Source of the DNA: Desulfomicrobium macestii
GTDB taxonomy: Bacteria; Desulfobacterota; Desulfovibrionia; Desulfovibrionales; Desulfomicrobiaceae
Length of the DNA stretch: 64,000 nucleotides
Direction of reading: 5' to 3'
Assembly: GCF_014873765.1 (NCBI RefSeq)
Contig: NZ_JADBGG010000015.1
Span: forward strand, 40,697-104,696
A model generated the notes under the pieces. It was not told where the DNA came from. It ran no database searches and was given only the letters and a program-made list of their open reading frames with translations. Positions 42,599 through 53,093 of the stretch are shown here, piece after piece. The translations under genes were made by a program, and so were the position numbers. Each line of letters starts with the position of its first letter. Position 1 is the first letter of the stretch.

Positions 42599-45500
42599 TG
42601 AATCACGCAACGATCAAACGCCTGCGAAAAACCTTCACGATCCTCGCGGTCTGCGTGCTGCTCGGCGTCGCATGCGCGGGCCTGATCCTGGGCACTGACA
42701 AAGGGCGCCAAGGTCTGCTGGACTCAATCTCCAGTCTCGCCGCCGCACCGGACTTCGGCCTGAAAATGGAAGGCCTGCGCCTTGGCGACACCTGGACCCT
42801 GGATCGGGTGACCGTCAGCGATGCCCGTGGCCCCTGGCTTGACGCCGAGAAGCTCGGAGTCCGGCCGCTCCTTGGCGAGTTGCTCCGGGGCAGGATTTCC
42901 CTGGAGCATGTCGGCATCATGCGCCTTGAAATCACCCGCCTGCCTGAGAGCGAAGAAACTGCTGACACCTCGGCCCCCCCGGGCCTGCCCCCTTTGCGCA
43001 TCGGCGCCGTGGACATCGAGCATATTCGCCTCGGGCCGGACGTCGCCGGGCGCGAAGCCCTGCTCTCCCTGCACGGCGCGCTGTCCCTGGACCAGGACGA
43101 GCCTCACGCCCGGGTGCGCGTGGCCCGACTGGACAGAGCGCAGGATGCGGCGGAACTCGATGCGCGACTGCATCTTCGCGAGCGGACCCTGGACCTGCGC
43201 CTTAACCTGCATGAAGAGCCGCAGGGCCTTCTGCACTCCGCCCTCGGCATGAACGGCACACAGGGCATCATCCTGCAGGCGGCGGGCAGCGGCCCCTTGA
43301 AGGAATGGAACCTGAATTTCGAGTCCATGATTTCCGATGTCGCGCAACTGAGCGGCAACGCGACCGTCAACCTGGATGCCGATGCCGACGTCGATCTGCG
43401 CGCGCTGATCACGCCCGGTCCCGCCTGGAACCCGTTCACGGGTCTGCCGCAGGAGAGCTTGACCCTAATGGCCAGGGGGACGTGGCGCAGTCCGGTCCTG
43501 CACATTGCCCGGATCGATCTGCAGAGCGCCCTCGGCAACCTTGACGGCAACGCCACCTGGAATGTCGAAAGCGGCATCCTCGAATCCGGGGCCAATGCCC
43601 AGGGCGTGGCCCTGTCCTGGCTCATGCCCGATGACATCCAGGCAGGCCCCGTCAACGCTTCCGCCACCCTGCGGCTGGACCCGCAAGGCATGCGCGCGCA
43701 GGGAAAAATCCTGCTGCGCGACATGGATCTTGCCGGGCACGCCGTACCCGCCGTCACGGCGCACCTATCCCTGGATCTGCCTGCCGGGACGAAAGACTGG
43801 CAGGTCCAGACCCAGCTCGACGCGCTGACCCCGACCCTGCCCGAAGGACTACGCGCATGGACGGCCTCCGCCACCCTAGGCGGCGAGGGCACGGGCTTTT
43901 ACGCCAAAGAGCTGCGCCTGGAATCAGACCGGCTGGGACTGACTGGCAACGGCACCCTCGATTCTCTCGTGAGCATGAATACACGGCTCGATCTGCGCCA
44001 GGTGCCAACCGGCCTTGGCCCCCTGTCGGCAATTCTCGACACGAAATTGGAGGGTCGGCTAAACCTTGCGGCTTCAAGCATGAACGCCAGCTTTGAAGCC
44101 ACGACCATGCAGTTGGACGGCTTGCCTGAAGAGCTTGAAATGCTGCTTGGGCCAAACAGCCGTCTGCTGGCCAAGCTCAGCCTTTCCCCGCAACTGCTCG
44201 ACGTGCACGAGGCGCGGCTCCAGGCGCGGACAACGGCGGAAGCAAGCGGCCAGTACGACCTGGAAAAAAACACGTTTCAGACCAGGCTTGGAGCCGCCTT
44301 CCCGGAAATCAGCTTCCCCGCCCTGCGCATCGCGCAAGGGACGACCCTGCGCGCCTCGGCCTCGGGCAGCCCCGAATCCTTCGGGCTGGACCTTGTCGCG
44401 GGCAGCGCCAGGATCAGCTCGGGGGAGCGTACCCTGTCCGATGTCACCGCTGCGGCCACGGTGCGTGGCCTGCCTGCCAAGCCCATGGCCACCCTGGACG
44501 CGAAAGCCATGGCCGGACAGGACCCCGTCAGCCTGGAATTGCGCATCGCGCCCGACAAAAATCTGATCCGCGTCGCCGAATGCACACTGCGGCTTCCGGA
44601 AACAGCCCTGCATTTCAACGGCTCCCTTGATCCGGACGCGATTCTTTTCACCGGGGACGCCGATTTTCAAAGCACTGATCTGAGCGCCCTGGGACGCATT
44701 TTGGGCAGCGAACTTGAAGGCGAACTTTCCCTGCAGGCCCGTCTCGACACGCTCAAGGGGAAACAAACAGCCACACTCGAAGGGCGGGGAAAATCCCTGT
44801 CCGCCTTCGGGACACGTATCGGCGAAGCTTCCTTGAGCGGCACGCTGGCCGACCCCGGACTGCCAGGCTTGATGGATATCGAGCTTGAAATGCGCTCGGC
44901 GGGTCTGCCCGGCATGCAGGCCGACATCATAAACGCGAGGATGCGTGGCGTGGCGACAGGCTACGGATTCGACATCGAACTGAGGCACGCTTCTCCCGAG
45001 GCTGATCTCTCGGTCCGGGGGGAGCTGTCTTCGGATCTGACCGGCCTTGCCGTTGAACAGCTTCGCGGAACCCTGCTGCAACAGGAACTGCTGCTGAAGT
45101 CTCCCTTCGACATGAGCATCACGTCCTTTGGAGCGAGCTGGCGGGAAGCTGACCTCAATTTCGGTCCGGCGCGCCTGCGGAGCGCAGGCGGCATCTCTAA
45201 AGAAATGACGAACATCAACGCCGAGCTGACCGATTTCGACCCCGCGCTGTTGTGGCCTCTCTTCCCAGACCTGCCCAGCGCCGTCATCAACGCCCGCCTT
45301 GACGCCACGGGCGACCCTTCGAACCCAGACGCCCGACTGCGGATACAGGCCGAAAAGATCCGTCTGGAATCCTCGGGCCTTGGAAATCTGCCCCGCCTGA
45401 GCGCCACGGCCGACGTGCGCCTGCGCCAAAACATGCTGGACGCACGCGCGTCCCTGACCTCGGAAAGCGCCATCGAACTTGACGCGAACCTCTCAAGTCC

Positions 45501-46812
45501 CATGCGGATCGACCTCTTTGCGCCTGCCTTCCCGTCTGACGCCCCTCTGTCCGGGCAGCTCAAAGGCCAAACCAGGCTCATGCTCTTGCCGCATGTTCTG
45601 CGCCTGGACGATCAGACTCTGGATGGAAATTGCACTCTTGATTTTCGGGTGAACGGCACCTGGTCAAATCCGGGGCTCGATGGCACGGCAAGCGTCCGAG
45701 ACGCTCGCTATGAAAACTTCCGCAGCGGGACCGTCGTGCAAAACCTGAACATGAACGCCAAGGCCGCCGGATCGACCCTGTCGCTGGACCTGTCCGCAAC
45801 GGACGGCGCCGAAGGCACGGCCGAGGCAACAGGACAGGTGGACCTGCTGACCCTGGAACACGTGCTTAACGTGCTCTTCAACAACTTCCGTCTGCTGCGC
45901 CAGGATCTGGTGCAAAGCACGGCCAAGGGCGACCTGCGCCTGCTGGGAAATCTGGACGGGACGGAACTGAGCGGCAAGATGACCCTCGACCCGACCACGG
46001 TTCGGCTCCCGGCGAAAACCCCGGCTGACCTGGCACAGGTCGAAGTCGTCGAAATCAACGTCAAGAACCCTCGCCCAAAAACCGAGGGCAGGACTTCGGA
46101 CTTCCTGCTCGGTCTTGATCTGCGGGTGGCCATTCCGGCCCGCCTGTTCGTTCAGGGGCGAGGTCTCGAATCGGAATGGTCCGGGAACCTGCACATCCGG
46201 GGCAACCATTCAAAGCCCGTCATCAACGGCGAAATGAACCTGCTGCGCGGCAAGTTTGATTTTCTCGACCGCAGCTTCACCCTGACCAAGGGCTCCCTGT
46301 CCCTCAACGGCGAGACCCCGCCCAACCCCTTCCTTGAAGTGCTCGGGGAAACGCAGATCCTCGAAAACCTCATTCAGGTCCGCATCAGCGGTCCCGCCAG
46401 GGATTTTCGGCTGAACCTGTCTTCGATTCCGGCCCTCCCGCAGGACGAACTGCTGGCCCTGATCCTTTTCGGCAGGTCGCTCAGACAGATATCCCCGCTG
46501 CAGGCGGTGCGCCTTGCCCAGGCCGCCGCCGAAATGACCGGCCTTGGCGGCGCAAGTCCGGATTTCCTGGACTCCATCAAATCCAGCCTGGGGCTGCAGG
46601 AAGTGGACGTGACCAAGGACGACGAAGACAACACCGCCCTCGGTGTCGGCGGCTACTTCGGAGGCAAATATTACATTCGCACCCAAAGCAGCGTGTCGGG
46701 GCAGGACAGGACCAAGGTCGAAGTGCAGCTCAGTCCGAAAATCAGCGTGGAAACCGAAGTGGGATCAGATTCCCGGCAGGGCGGGGGCGTGATGTGGAAG
46801 CTCGATTATTGA
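42598..46812 (+). CDS. tamB: TamB-like translocation/assembly module protein
   Basis: The 1404-residue protein has an N-terminal membrane helix (about 11-32, TFTILAVCVLLGVACAGLIL), a very long beta-rich repeat region typical of AsmA/TamB bridge proteins, and a C-terminal DUF490 domain with GNLHIRGNHSKPVINGEMNL, then SFTLTKGSLSLNG, LLALILFGRS and ALGVGGYFGGKYYI. It spans the periplasm from inner membrane to TamA and is implicated in phospholipid or autotransporter transport. Codon use and length agree with other TamB proteins. Confidence 0.93.
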   Translation: MNHATIKRLRKTFTILAVCVLLGVACAGLILGTDKGRQGLLDSISSLAAAPDFGLKMEGLRLGDTWTLDRVTVSDARGPWLDAEKLGVRPLLGELLRGRISLEHVGIMRLEITRLPESEETADTSAPPGLPPLRIGAVDIEHIRLGPDVAGREALLSLHGALSLDQDEPHARVRVARLDRAQDAAELDARLHLRERTLDLRLNLHEEPQGLLHSALGMNGTQGIILQAAGSGPLKEWNLNFESMISDVAQLSGNATVNLDADADVDLRALITPGPAWNPFTGLPQESLTLMARGTWRSPVLHIARIDLQSALGNLDGNATWNVESGILESGANAQGVALSWLMPDDIQAGPVNASATLRLDPQGMRAQGKILLRDMDLAGHAVPAVTAHLSLDLPAGTKDWQVQTQLDALTPTLPEGLRAWTASATLGGEGTGFYAKELRLESDRLGLTGNGTLDSLVSMNTRLDLRQVPTGLGPLSAILDTKLEGRLNLAASSMNASFEATTMQLDGLPEELEMLLGPNSRLLAKLSLSPQLLDVHEARLQARTTAEASGQYDLEKNTFQTRLGAAFPEISFPALRIAQGTTLRASASGSPESFGLDLVAGSARISSGERTLSDVTAAATVRGLPAKPMATLDAKAMAGQDPVSLELRIAPDKNLIRVAECTLRLPETALHFNGSLDPDAILFTGDADFQSTDLSALGRILGSELEGELSLQARLDTLKGKQTATLEGRGKSLSAFGTRIGEASLSGTLADPGLPGLMDIELEMRSAGLPGMQADIINARMRGVATGYGFDIELRHASPEADLSVRGELSSDLTGLAVEQLRGTLLQQELLLKSPFDMSITSFGASWREADLNFGPARLRSAGGISKEMTNINAELTDFDPALLWPLFPDLPSAVINARLDATGDPSNPDARLRIQAEKIRLESSGLGNLPRLSATADVRLRQNMLDARASLTSESAIELDANLSSPMRIDLFAPAFPSDAPLSGQLKGQTRLMLLPHVLRLDDQTLDGNCTLDFRVNGTWSNPGLDGTASVRDARYENFRSGTVVQNLNMNAKAAGSTLSLDLSATDGAEGTAEATGQVDLLTLEHVLNVLFNNFRLLRQDLVQSTAKGDLRLLGNLDGTELSGKMTLDPTTVRLPAKTPADLAQVEVVEINVKNPRPKTEGRTSDFLLGLDLRVAIPARLFVQGRGLESEWSGNLHIRGNHSKPVINGEMNLLRGKFDFLDRSFTLTKGSLSLNGETPPNPFLEVLGETQILENLIQVRISGPARDFRLNLSSIPALPQDELLALILFGRSLRQISPLQAVRLAQAAAEMTGLGGASPDFLDSIKSSLGLQEVDVTKDDEDNTALGVGGYFGGKYYIRTQSSVSGQDRTKVEVQLSPKISVETEVGSDSRQGGGVMWKLDY

Positions 46813-46853
46813 ATCAGTGGTGACAAAGCAGAGCGCGGTTTTCCGGCAGCCTG

Positions 46854-47105
46854 CTAAAGCTCGTCGTCGGGATCGGACGTGGCGGGTGCGGCCTTGATGG
46901 TCAGGGTCAGCACATCATGGAGCACCTTGCCCCGTTCCTGGGCCAGCTGCTTCCATTTCTTCTTTTCCTTCTTCATGGCCTCGATGGTCAAAAGCAGGTC
47001 CTGAATGGTGTGGGCGGGATATCCGTACTTGCCGTGCTTGCCCTTGCGCAGTTCTTCGTCATTGCGCTCCTTGAGGGCCCTAAGTTGGCTTGAGGAAAGT
47101 ATCAT
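46854..47105 (-). CDS. Small coiled-coil protein downstream of GspE-like ATPase
   Basis: The 83-residue charged product has LRALKERNDEELRKGKHGKYGYP and a Lys-rich helix (IEAMKKEKKKWKQLAQERGK), giving a short coiled coil. It starts 2 nt after the ATPase stop, so it is probably co-transcribed. No family is recognised. Confidence 0.65.
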   Translation of the reverse strand: MILSSSQLRALKERNDEELRKGKHGKYGYPAHTIQDLLLTIEAMKKEKKKWKQLAQERGKVLHDVLTLTIKAAPATSDPDDEL

Positions 47106-47107
47106 GG

Positions 47108-49216
47108 CTAACCGCTCGCTGCCCTGACCTGATCCATGTCCGTCAGCCCCTGCAGGACCTTCATCATGCCGTCCTGCTTCAGCGTCAGCATGCCTTCGGC
47201 CACGGCCTGGGCGCGGATCTCCTCGGTGGGCTTGCGATGTTTGATCTGATTCTTGATGCCGGATGAATTGACCATGAGTTCATGCACTCCCACCCGGCCC
47301 TTGTAACCGCCCACGCACTGCCCGCATCCGACCTTGCGATACAGGGTCCGCTTGCCTTCCAAGAACTCCCTGGCCTGAACTTCCCAGCCCAGGCCGAACT
47401 CAAGGCCCATCTCCTCGATTTCCTCGTTTCCCGGAGTGTAGGCCTGCTTGCAGTTCGGGCACAGGGTCTTGACCAGTCGCTGGGCCAGAACACAGAGCAG
47501 CGAATCCGCGAAGTTGAACGGATCCAGATCCATGTCCAGCAGGCGGGTCACCGTTTCGGGAGCGGAGTTGGTATGCAGGGTGGACAGGACCAGGTGACCG
47601 GTCAGGGATGATTCCACGCCGATGTGCGCCGTTTCCTTGTCGCGCATTTCACCGATCATGATCACGTCCGGGTCGGCGCGCAGGAAGGAGCGCAGGGCCG
47701 AGGCGAAGGTCAGGCCGATCTTGGGATGGACCTGCACCTGCCGCAGGCCCTCCTGCGTGATTTCTACCGGGTCCTCGGCGGTCCAGATCTTGCGCTCGGG
47801 GGTGTTTATGTAACTCACAGCCGAATGCAGGGTCGTGGTCTTGCCCGAACCCGTGGGACCGACCACGAGGATGAGCCCGTAGGGCTTGTAGATGAGCTTC
47901 TCGAAGGCCGCCTTGTTCTGCGGCAGCAGCCCGAGCTTGTCCAGCGGCAGCGGCTTGCCCGAGGCCAGCACGCGCAGCACCACGTCCTCCATGCCTTCCA
48001 GCGTCGGGATGGTGGCCATGCGGTATTCCACGACCTTGTTGCGATCGGGCAGCTTGATCTTGATCTTTCCGTCCTGGGGCAGGCGGCGCTCGGCGATGTC
48101 CAGGCTGGCCATGATCTTCAGGCGCGAGACGATGGGCCTGGCCAGGGGCAGGCGGACCTTGCGAAATTCGTAGCAGGTCCCGTCCAGTCGGAAACGGAAC
48201 ATGCAGTAGCGGGACTGGGGATTGGGCTCGATATGAATATCGGACACGTTCTTGCGCCAGGCCTCCACCAGGAGGGCGTTGACCATGCGCACGACCTCGC
48301 TGTCCTGGTCGCTCAGCTCGGCCTCGTTCTCCTCTCCAGCCGAGACGATGTCGGCGGATTCGACATCCTCGTCAAAGGCGGCGGCCAGATCCTCGCCCGA
48401 GCTGAACTGCTTGTAGAAGTGCTCGATGTACTGCTCGATGTCTCCGGCCAGCGTGACCTTGGCCTCGACGTTGGACGTCCCGTAGATGAAGCGGATCTCA
48501 TCCAGGCGGCCGAGGTCGAAGGGGTTGGTCATGAGCACGGTGATGGTGTTTCCTTCCTGGGCAAAGGGAAGCCAGCCATTCCGTTTGAGAAAGTCCGGGT
48601 CGAGCCGGCGCTTTTCGAAAAGCTCGAAGGGCGGCTCCTTGCCTGCGGAAAAGGGGACAAACTCCGTGCCGTAAAAACGGGCCAGGCTATCGCCCAGATC
48701 CTTCTTGGCGATCTTGTATTCCTTGAGCAGCAAGGCGTCCGAATCCTTGCCCTCCATGGACAGAACAGCCGAGAGTTGTTCCGCGGTGATGAGATTCTTT
48801 TCAAGAAGGTGGGAATAACGGCTGCTGCTCGACGCGACGGGTCGGGGAGTCAGGGCCTTGATGCGCTGCTCGATGCCCGGAAAATCGGGATCGAGAATAC
48901 GCACTTTCTCAAAAATGGACCGCGCTTCCTGGTGGTTGTCCTGATGCAGGAAGATGAGACCGGCGCGAAAATAGAGCTTGGCCGCGACCTTGGGAGGATA
49001 ATCGTTTTCACCCAGGATCTTGAGGGTTACCTCGGCCTGTTCCTGGACCTTGCCGAGCTTGTTCAGGCTGTCGAGCATGAGCCGGACCATGTCGTAGCTG
49101 CGCACGCCATGAGAATAGCCGCTCCGGCAGATGTTCAGGACTCCGGCATAGTCATCCTTGGCGAACAGATTCCAGGCCTGGGAGAGAAGTTGCTCTTCAC
49201 TCTGCGGATTATCCAT
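47108..49216 (-). CDS. GspE/PilB-type ATPase with N-terminal TPR-like region
   Basis: The 702-residue protein begins with TPR-like helices (about 1-120), then a MshEN-type domain (LEKNLITAEQLSAV), and the ATPase core: SDIHIEPNP, Walker A GPTGSGKTTTLHS (about 455), VQVHPKIGLTFASAL, DPDVIMIGEMRD, HTNSAPETVTRLLDMD, and a Cys4 zinc site (CPNC, CGQC). It is a paralogue of the GAF-containing ATPase at 29-31 kb but has a different sensory/assembly N-terminus. No secretin, pseudopilin or GspF gene is adjacent. Confidence 0.92.
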   Translation of the reverse strand: MDNPQSEEQLLSQAWNLFAKDDYAGVLNICRSGYSHGVRSYDMVRLMLDSLNKLGKVQEQAEVTLKILGENDYPPKVAAKLYFRAGLIFLHQDNHQEARSIFEKVRILDPDFPGIEQRIKALTPRPVASSSSRYSHLLEKNLITAEQLSAVLSMEGKDSDALLLKEYKIAKKDLGDSLARFYGTEFVPFSAGKEPPFELFEKRRLDPDFLKRNGWLPFAQEGNTITVLMTNPFDLGRLDEIRFIYGTSNVEAKVTLAGDIEQYIEHFYKQFSSGEDLAAAFDEDVESADIVSAGEENEAELSDQDSEVVRMVNALLVEAWRKNVSDIHIEPNPQSRYCMFRFRLDGTCYEFRKVRLPLARPIVSRLKIMASLDIAERRLPQDGKIKIKLPDRNKVVEYRMATIPTLEGMEDVVLRVLASGKPLPLDKLGLLPQNKAAFEKLIYKPYGLILVVGPTGSGKTTTLHSAVSYINTPERKIWTAEDPVEITQEGLRQVQVHPKIGLTFASALRSFLRADPDVIMIGEMRDKETAHIGVESSLTGHLVLSTLHTNSAPETVTRLLDMDLDPFNFADSLLCVLAQRLVKTLCPNCKQAYTPGNEEIEEMGLEFGLGWEVQAREFLEGKRTLYRKVGCGQCVGGYKGRVGVHELMVNSSGIKNQIKHRKPTEEIRAQAVAEGMLTLKQDGMMKVLQGLTDMDQVRAASG

Positions 49217-49243
49217 GCATCTCGCTCATACGTTGGTACGGGT

Positions 49244-49270
49244 TCGGGCGGCCGAAAGACGGCCGCCCGA
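49244..49270 (-). terminator. GC-rich hairpin directly after ilvC
   Basis: TCGGGCGGCCG (49244-49254) and CGGCCGCCCGA (49260-49270) form an 11-bp perfect stem with a 5-nt loop, 5 nt after the ilvC stop. No T-run, so it is a barrier or processing hairpin rather than a proven terminator. Confidence 0.55.
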
Positions 49271-49275
49271 GGGGA

Positions 49276-50265
49276 TTATTTCTGTAACCAAGCCATCATT
49301 TCGCGCAGGCTGTCTCCAACCTTTTCCACCTGATGCTCGTGGCTCTGACGCCGTCTGGCCAGGAAGAAAGGCAGATTGGCCTTGTTTTCCAGGATCCAGT
49401 TGCGGGCGAAGGTGCCGTCCTGAATCTCTTCGAGCACCTTCTGCATGGCCTTGCGGGACTCATCGTTGATGACCCGGGGGCCGGTCACGTAGTCACCGTA
49501 TTCGGCCGTGTCGCTGATGGAGTGATGCATCTTCTTGAATCCGCCCTCGTAGAGCAGGTCCACGATGAGCTTGAGTTCATGCATGCACTCGAAGAAGGCG
49601 ATCTCGGGCTGGTATCCGGCCTTGGTCAAGGTCTCGAAACCGGCGCGGATCAGTTCGCTCACACCACCGCAGAGCACGGCCTGCTCGCCGAACAGGTCGG
49701 TTTCGGTCTCTTCGCGAAAAGTGGTTTCAAGCACGCCGGAACGGGTTCCGCCGACGCCGGCCGCATAGGCCAGGGCCTTGCCCAGGGCCTGCCCCGTGGC
49801 GTCCTGATAGACGGCCACCAGACAAGGCACTCCGCCGCCCTTCTCGAATTCACGGCGCACCAGATGGCCCGGGCCCTTGGGCGCGATCATGACCACGTCC
49901 ACATCCTTGGGGGGGATGATCTGGTTGTAGTGGATGTTGAAACCGTGACCAAAGACAAGGGTCTTGCCCGGGGCCAGATTCGGAAGGATTTCCTCTTCGT
50001 AGACCTTAGGCTGATACTGGTCCTGGACCAGGATCTGGATCAGGTCGGCCTTCTTGGCCGCTTCGGCCGCGCTGACAGGCTCGAAGCCGTGCTCACGCGC
50101 CAGCTGCCAGTTGGGTCCGCCGGGACGCTGGCCGATGACGACCTGCACACCGGAGTCGCGCAGGTTCTGCGCATGGGCGTGCCCCTGGCTGCCATACCCG
50201 ATGATGGCCACGACCTTGTCCTTGAGTATATTCAGATCGGCGTCCTTGTCGTAATAAACTTTCAT
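49276..50265 (-). CDS. ilvC: Ketol-acid reductoisomerase
   Basis: The 329-residue enzyme has the NADPH-binding motif [17 protein letters not shown] (about 24-40), [11 protein letters not shown], the [18 protein letters not shown] segment, and the metal-binding [14 protein letters not shown] and [16 protein letters not shown] of class I KARI. It converts acetolactate to dihydroxyisovalerate in valine/isoleucine synthesis. AAGGAG precedes ATG 50265. It is the last gene of an ilvBNC operon and ends before a GC-rich hairpin. Confidence 0.97.
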   Translation of the reverse strand: MKVYYDKDADLNILKDKVVAIIGYGSQGHAHAQNLRDSGVQVVIGQRPGGPNWQLAREHGFEPVSAAEAAKKADLIQILVQDQYQPKVYEEEILPNLAPGKTLVFGHGFNIHYNQIIPPKDVDVVMIAPKGPGHLVRREFEKGGGVPCLVAVYQDATGQALGKALAYAAGVGGTRSGVLETTFREETETDLFGEQAVLCGGVSELIRAGFETLTKAGYQPEIAFFECMHELKLIVDLLYEGGFKKMHHSISDTAEYGDYVTGPRVINDESRKAMQKVLEEIQDGTFARNWILENKANLPFFLARRRQSHEHQVEKVGDSLREMMAWLQK

Positions 50266-50326
50266 GTTGTCTCCTTCTCTCGTGAATATTGATACCCGAA
50301 AAAACGGGTCCTCAGCCAATTGATCT

Positions 50327-50815
50327 TCAGTCGGCAAGCTGCATGCTGCGGCGCATGGCCACGGTCCCGGCGCGGATGAACTCCTTGACGCCGAAACGCT
50401 GCAAAAGGGCCACCACGGCCTTTATCTTGCCCTGATCACCGGTGATTTCAAGGGTCAGCTCGTCAGGGCTGACATCAACCACCTTGCACCTGAAAATATC
50501 CGCTATGCGCAGCACTTCCGCGCGCTTGGCGTCTTCCGCACCGACCTTCATGAGCACGATTTCCCTCTCGACCGCCTGCAAGTGCGTCAGATCGACGACC
50601 TTGATGACGGTGATGAGCTTGTGCAGCTGCTTCATGATCTGTTCGATGATCTGTTCGTCACCGCTGGTGCAGATGGTGATGTGGGAAACTCCCGTCTCCA
50701 GGGTCGGGCCCACGTTCAGGGATTCGATATTGAATCCCCGGCCGCTGAAAAGGCCGACCACGCGGGACAGAACTCCAGGTTCGTTCTCAACAAGTATGGA
50801 TAAGACATGTCTCAT
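50327..50815 (-). CDS. ilvN: Acetolactate synthase small (regulatory) subunit
   Basis: The 162-residue protein has an N-terminal ACT domain ([33 protein letters not shown], about 4-36), which binds valine for feedback inhibition, and the usual C-terminal domain with [21 protein letters not shown] and [14 protein letters not shown]. It lies 9 nt downstream of ilvB and 61 nt upstream of ilvC. Confidence 0.96.
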   Translation of the reverse strand: MRHVLSILVENEPGVLSRVVGLFSGRGFNIESLNVGPTLETGVSHITICTSGDEQIIEQIMKQLHKLITVIKVVDLTHLQAVEREIVLMKVGAEDAKRAEVLRIADIFRCKVVDVSPDELTLEITGDQGKIKAVVALLQRFGVKEFIRAGTVAMRRSMQLAD

Positions 50816-50824
50816 GGCGGCCTC

Positions 50825-52513
50825 CTAAACCAGCAACATTTCCGACAGGGCCGCGCCTGCCGGGACCATGGGCGCGACGTTTTCCTCCGGCTCGACGCGT
50901 ACATCGACGATGACCGGACCCGGATAGGCGAAGGCAGCTTTAAGCGTCGCCTCCAGATCCTCGGCCTTGTCGACCAGGAAGCCTTCCGCTCCGTACGCCT
51001 TGGCCAGGGCCACGAAATCGGGATTGGTATGCAGGCAGGTGGCGCAATAGTTCTTCTTGTAGAAAAGTTCCTGCCATTGCCGGACCATGCCGAGGTAGCC
51101 GTTGTTCAGGATGACGATCTTGACCGGCACATTGTAACTGACCGCCGTGGCCAGTTCCTGGATGTTCATCTGGATGGAGCCATCGCCCGCGATATCTATC
51201 ACCAGCTTGTCCGGAAAGGCGAACTGAGCCCCGATGGCCGCCGGAAAACCGTAGCCCATGGTTCCAAGGCCGCCGGAGGTCAGAAGAGTGCGCGGCTTGC
51301 GGTAGGTATAGAACTGCGCGGCCCACATCTGGTTCTGACCGACCTCCGTCGCGATGATGGCCTCTCCCTTGGAGAGCTCGTGGATCTTCTCCACCACCCA
51401 CTGCGGCTTGATGGTCCCGCCGTTCTTGGCATAGCCTAGCGGATGGGAGGCACGCATCTCGGTCAGGGACGCGTTCCAGACCTCGTGCTTGGCCTGCCAG
51501 TCCACACCCTCGATCTTCGCCGCTTCCTCGATGAGCCCGGCCAGGCCCTGCTTGCAGTCCGCGACGATGGGCACATCCACGACCACGTTCTTGCTGATGG
51601 AGGTGGGGTCCACGTCGATGTGAATGATCTTGGCCCGGGCGGCGAAGGAATTGATCCGACCCGTGACGCGGTCGTCGAAACGCGCGCCCACGGAGATGAG
51701 CAGGTCGCAGTTGTTGACGGCCATGTTGGCCGTGAACGTCCCGTGCATGCCGAGCATGCCGAGCCAACCGGGATGATCGCCCGGGAATGCGCCAAGCCCC
51801 ATGAGAGTGGTCGTGACCGGCAGGTGAAATGTCTCGGCCAGCTGCTTCAGTTCGGCGGCGCTGTCGGAGGAGATGACTCCGCCACCGGCATAGATCACGG
51901 GCTGCTTGCAATGGGCGATGAGTTCCGCTGCCTTGCGCAGCTGCTTGCGGTTCGGGTTCACGTTGGGATTGTAGCTGCGCAGACTTATGGTCTCGGGATA
52001 GGAAAACTTGGTCTTGGAATTGACCACGTCCTTGGGCAGATCGATGAGAACAGGACCCGGCCGACCTGTCCGTGCGATATAAAATGCCTGCTTGATGGTC
52101 GTGGCCAAGTCGCCGACGTTCTTGACCAGATAGTTGTGCTTGGTGCAGGGCCGGGTGATGCCCACGATGTCGGCTTCCTGAAAGGCGTCGTTGCCGATCA
52201 GGTGCGTGGGCACCTGCCCCGTGATCACAACCATGGGAATGGAATCCATGTAGGCCGTGGCGATCCCGGTCACGGTGTTGGTCGCACCGGGTCCGGAAGT
52301 GACCAGGCACACGCCCACCTTGCCCGATGCCCTTGCAAAACCGTCGGCTGCGTGGACCGCGGCCTGTTCGTGACGGACCAGAATATGTTTGATCGGGTGC
52401 TTGGGGAGCTCGTCATAAATGTCGATGACCGCACCCCCGGGAAACCCGAAAATGAGATCAACCCCTTCCCGCTTCAAACACTCCATTAGAATCTGGGCAC
52501 CGGTGAGGACCAT
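50825..52513 (-). CDS. ilvB: Acetolactate synthase large (catalytic) subunit
   Basis: The 562-residue ThDP enzyme has the catalytic Glu region [19 protein letters not shown] (about 43-61), the central FAD-binding domain, and the ThDP motif GDGSIQMN...NN (about 440-470). It makes acetolactate from pyruvate, the first step of branched-chain amino acid synthesis. The ATG lies 6 nt after a DUF465 gene, suggesting that ilvBNC is expressed as part of a longer minus-strand operon. No leader peptide or T-box is seen in the 6-nt gap. Confidence 0.97.
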   Translation of the reverse strand: MVLTGAQILMECLKREGVDLIFGFPGGAVIDIYDELPKHPIKHILVRHEQAAVHAADGFARASGKVGVCLVTSGPGATNTVTGIATAYMDSIPMVVITGQVPTHLIGNDAFQEADIVGITRPCTKHNYLVKNVGDLATTIKQAFYIARTGRPGPVLIDLPKDVVNSKTKFSYPETISLRSYNPNVNPNRKQLRKAAELIAHCKQPVIYAGGGVISSDSAAELKQLAETFHLPVTTTLMGLGAFPGDHPGWLGMLGMHGTFTANMAVNNCDLLISVGARFDDRVTGRINSFAARAKIIHIDVDPTSISKNVVVDVPIVADCKQGLAGLIEEAAKIEGVDWQAKHEVWNASLTEMRASHPLGYAKNGGTIKPQWVVEKIHELSKGEAIIATEVGQNQMWAAQFYTYRKPRTLLTSGGLGTMGYGFPAAIGAQFAFPDKLVIDIAGDGSIQMNIQELATAVSYNVPVKIVILNNGYLGMVRQWQELFYKKNYCATCLHTNPDFVALAKAYGAEGFLVDKAEDLEATLKAAFAYPGPVIVDVRVEPEENVAPMVPAGAALSEMLLV

Positions 52514-52519
52514 GGCTTC

Positions 52520-52750
52520 CTATCCCTCCTGACGTTTGTATTTCTCAAGCAAAGTCTGGATCCGGGTCTTTCCGGCCAGCTTTTTCTTCTTGTATTCCTT
52601 CACTTCCAGATCTTCGGCAGGGGAAAGCACTGCTTTGCCCGAGTAGCGTTCCAGAATTTTTTCAAAACCAACATGTTCCTCCCACAGACTCTTGAGTTCC
52701 TCGTCGTGACCCAAATTCGCCGCAATCAGTTCGAGGTCTTGCTGTTCCAT
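52520..52750 (-). CDS. DUF465 (YdcH-like) small protein
   Basis: The 76-residue helical hairpin protein has the DUF465 pattern: LWEEHVGFEKILERY, then EVKEYKKKKLAGKTRIQTLLEKY. Its role is unknown; family members are small cytosolic coiled coils. AGGAGACAT lies close to the ATG. It sits between YggU and IlvB with short gaps. Confidence 0.85.
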   Translation of the reverse strand: MEQQDLELIAANLGHDEELKSLWEEHVGFEKILERYSGKAVLSPAEDLEVKEYKKKKLAGKTRIQTLLEKYKRQEG

Positions 52751-52767
52751 AGGATGTCTCCTTAGCG

Positions 52768-53088
52768 TTATGGTTTGCCCAATGCCTTCTCCGAAAACAC
52801 GTTCCAGTCAGGCTCTTCCTCCACGTCCAGCAGCAGGTTCTTTTGCCGGGACGCATGCCCGGACTCGATGACCACCTGCGAAGCCTTGATTCCCAAAATT
52901 CTGGACACGAATACGGTCAACGCGCTGTTGGCCTTGTTGTCAACCGCCGGGGCCTGCAACCGGATCTTCAGATAGTCCCCATGCATGCCCGCGACTTCGG
53001 TTTTCCTGGCCCCGGGCTGAACCCAGAGCCCAAGCCGCCAGCCTCCATTCTTGGCCGGCGCGGCGAAAACCGGGTGATCCGTACACAT
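52768..53088 (-). CDS. YggU/DUF167 family protein
   Basis: The 106-residue protein has LGLWVQPGARKTEVAG, LKIRLQAPAVDNKANSALTVFVSRILGI and VVIESGHASRQKNLLLD, the DUF167/UPF0235 signature. Function is unknown. It is often next to YggT, as here (5-nt gap). Confidence 0.93.
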   Translation of the reverse strand: MCTDHPVFAAPAKNGGWRLGLWVQPGARKTEVAGMHGDYLKIRLQAPAVDNKANSALTVFVSRILGIKASQVVIESGHASRQKNLLLDVEEEPDWNVFSEKALGKP

Positions 53089-53093
53089 GAGTA

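Noticed and set aside
47624..49333. 569-codon antisense frame opposite the second GspE-type ATPase
   Set aside because: Shadow of the ATPase gene with no domain signature.
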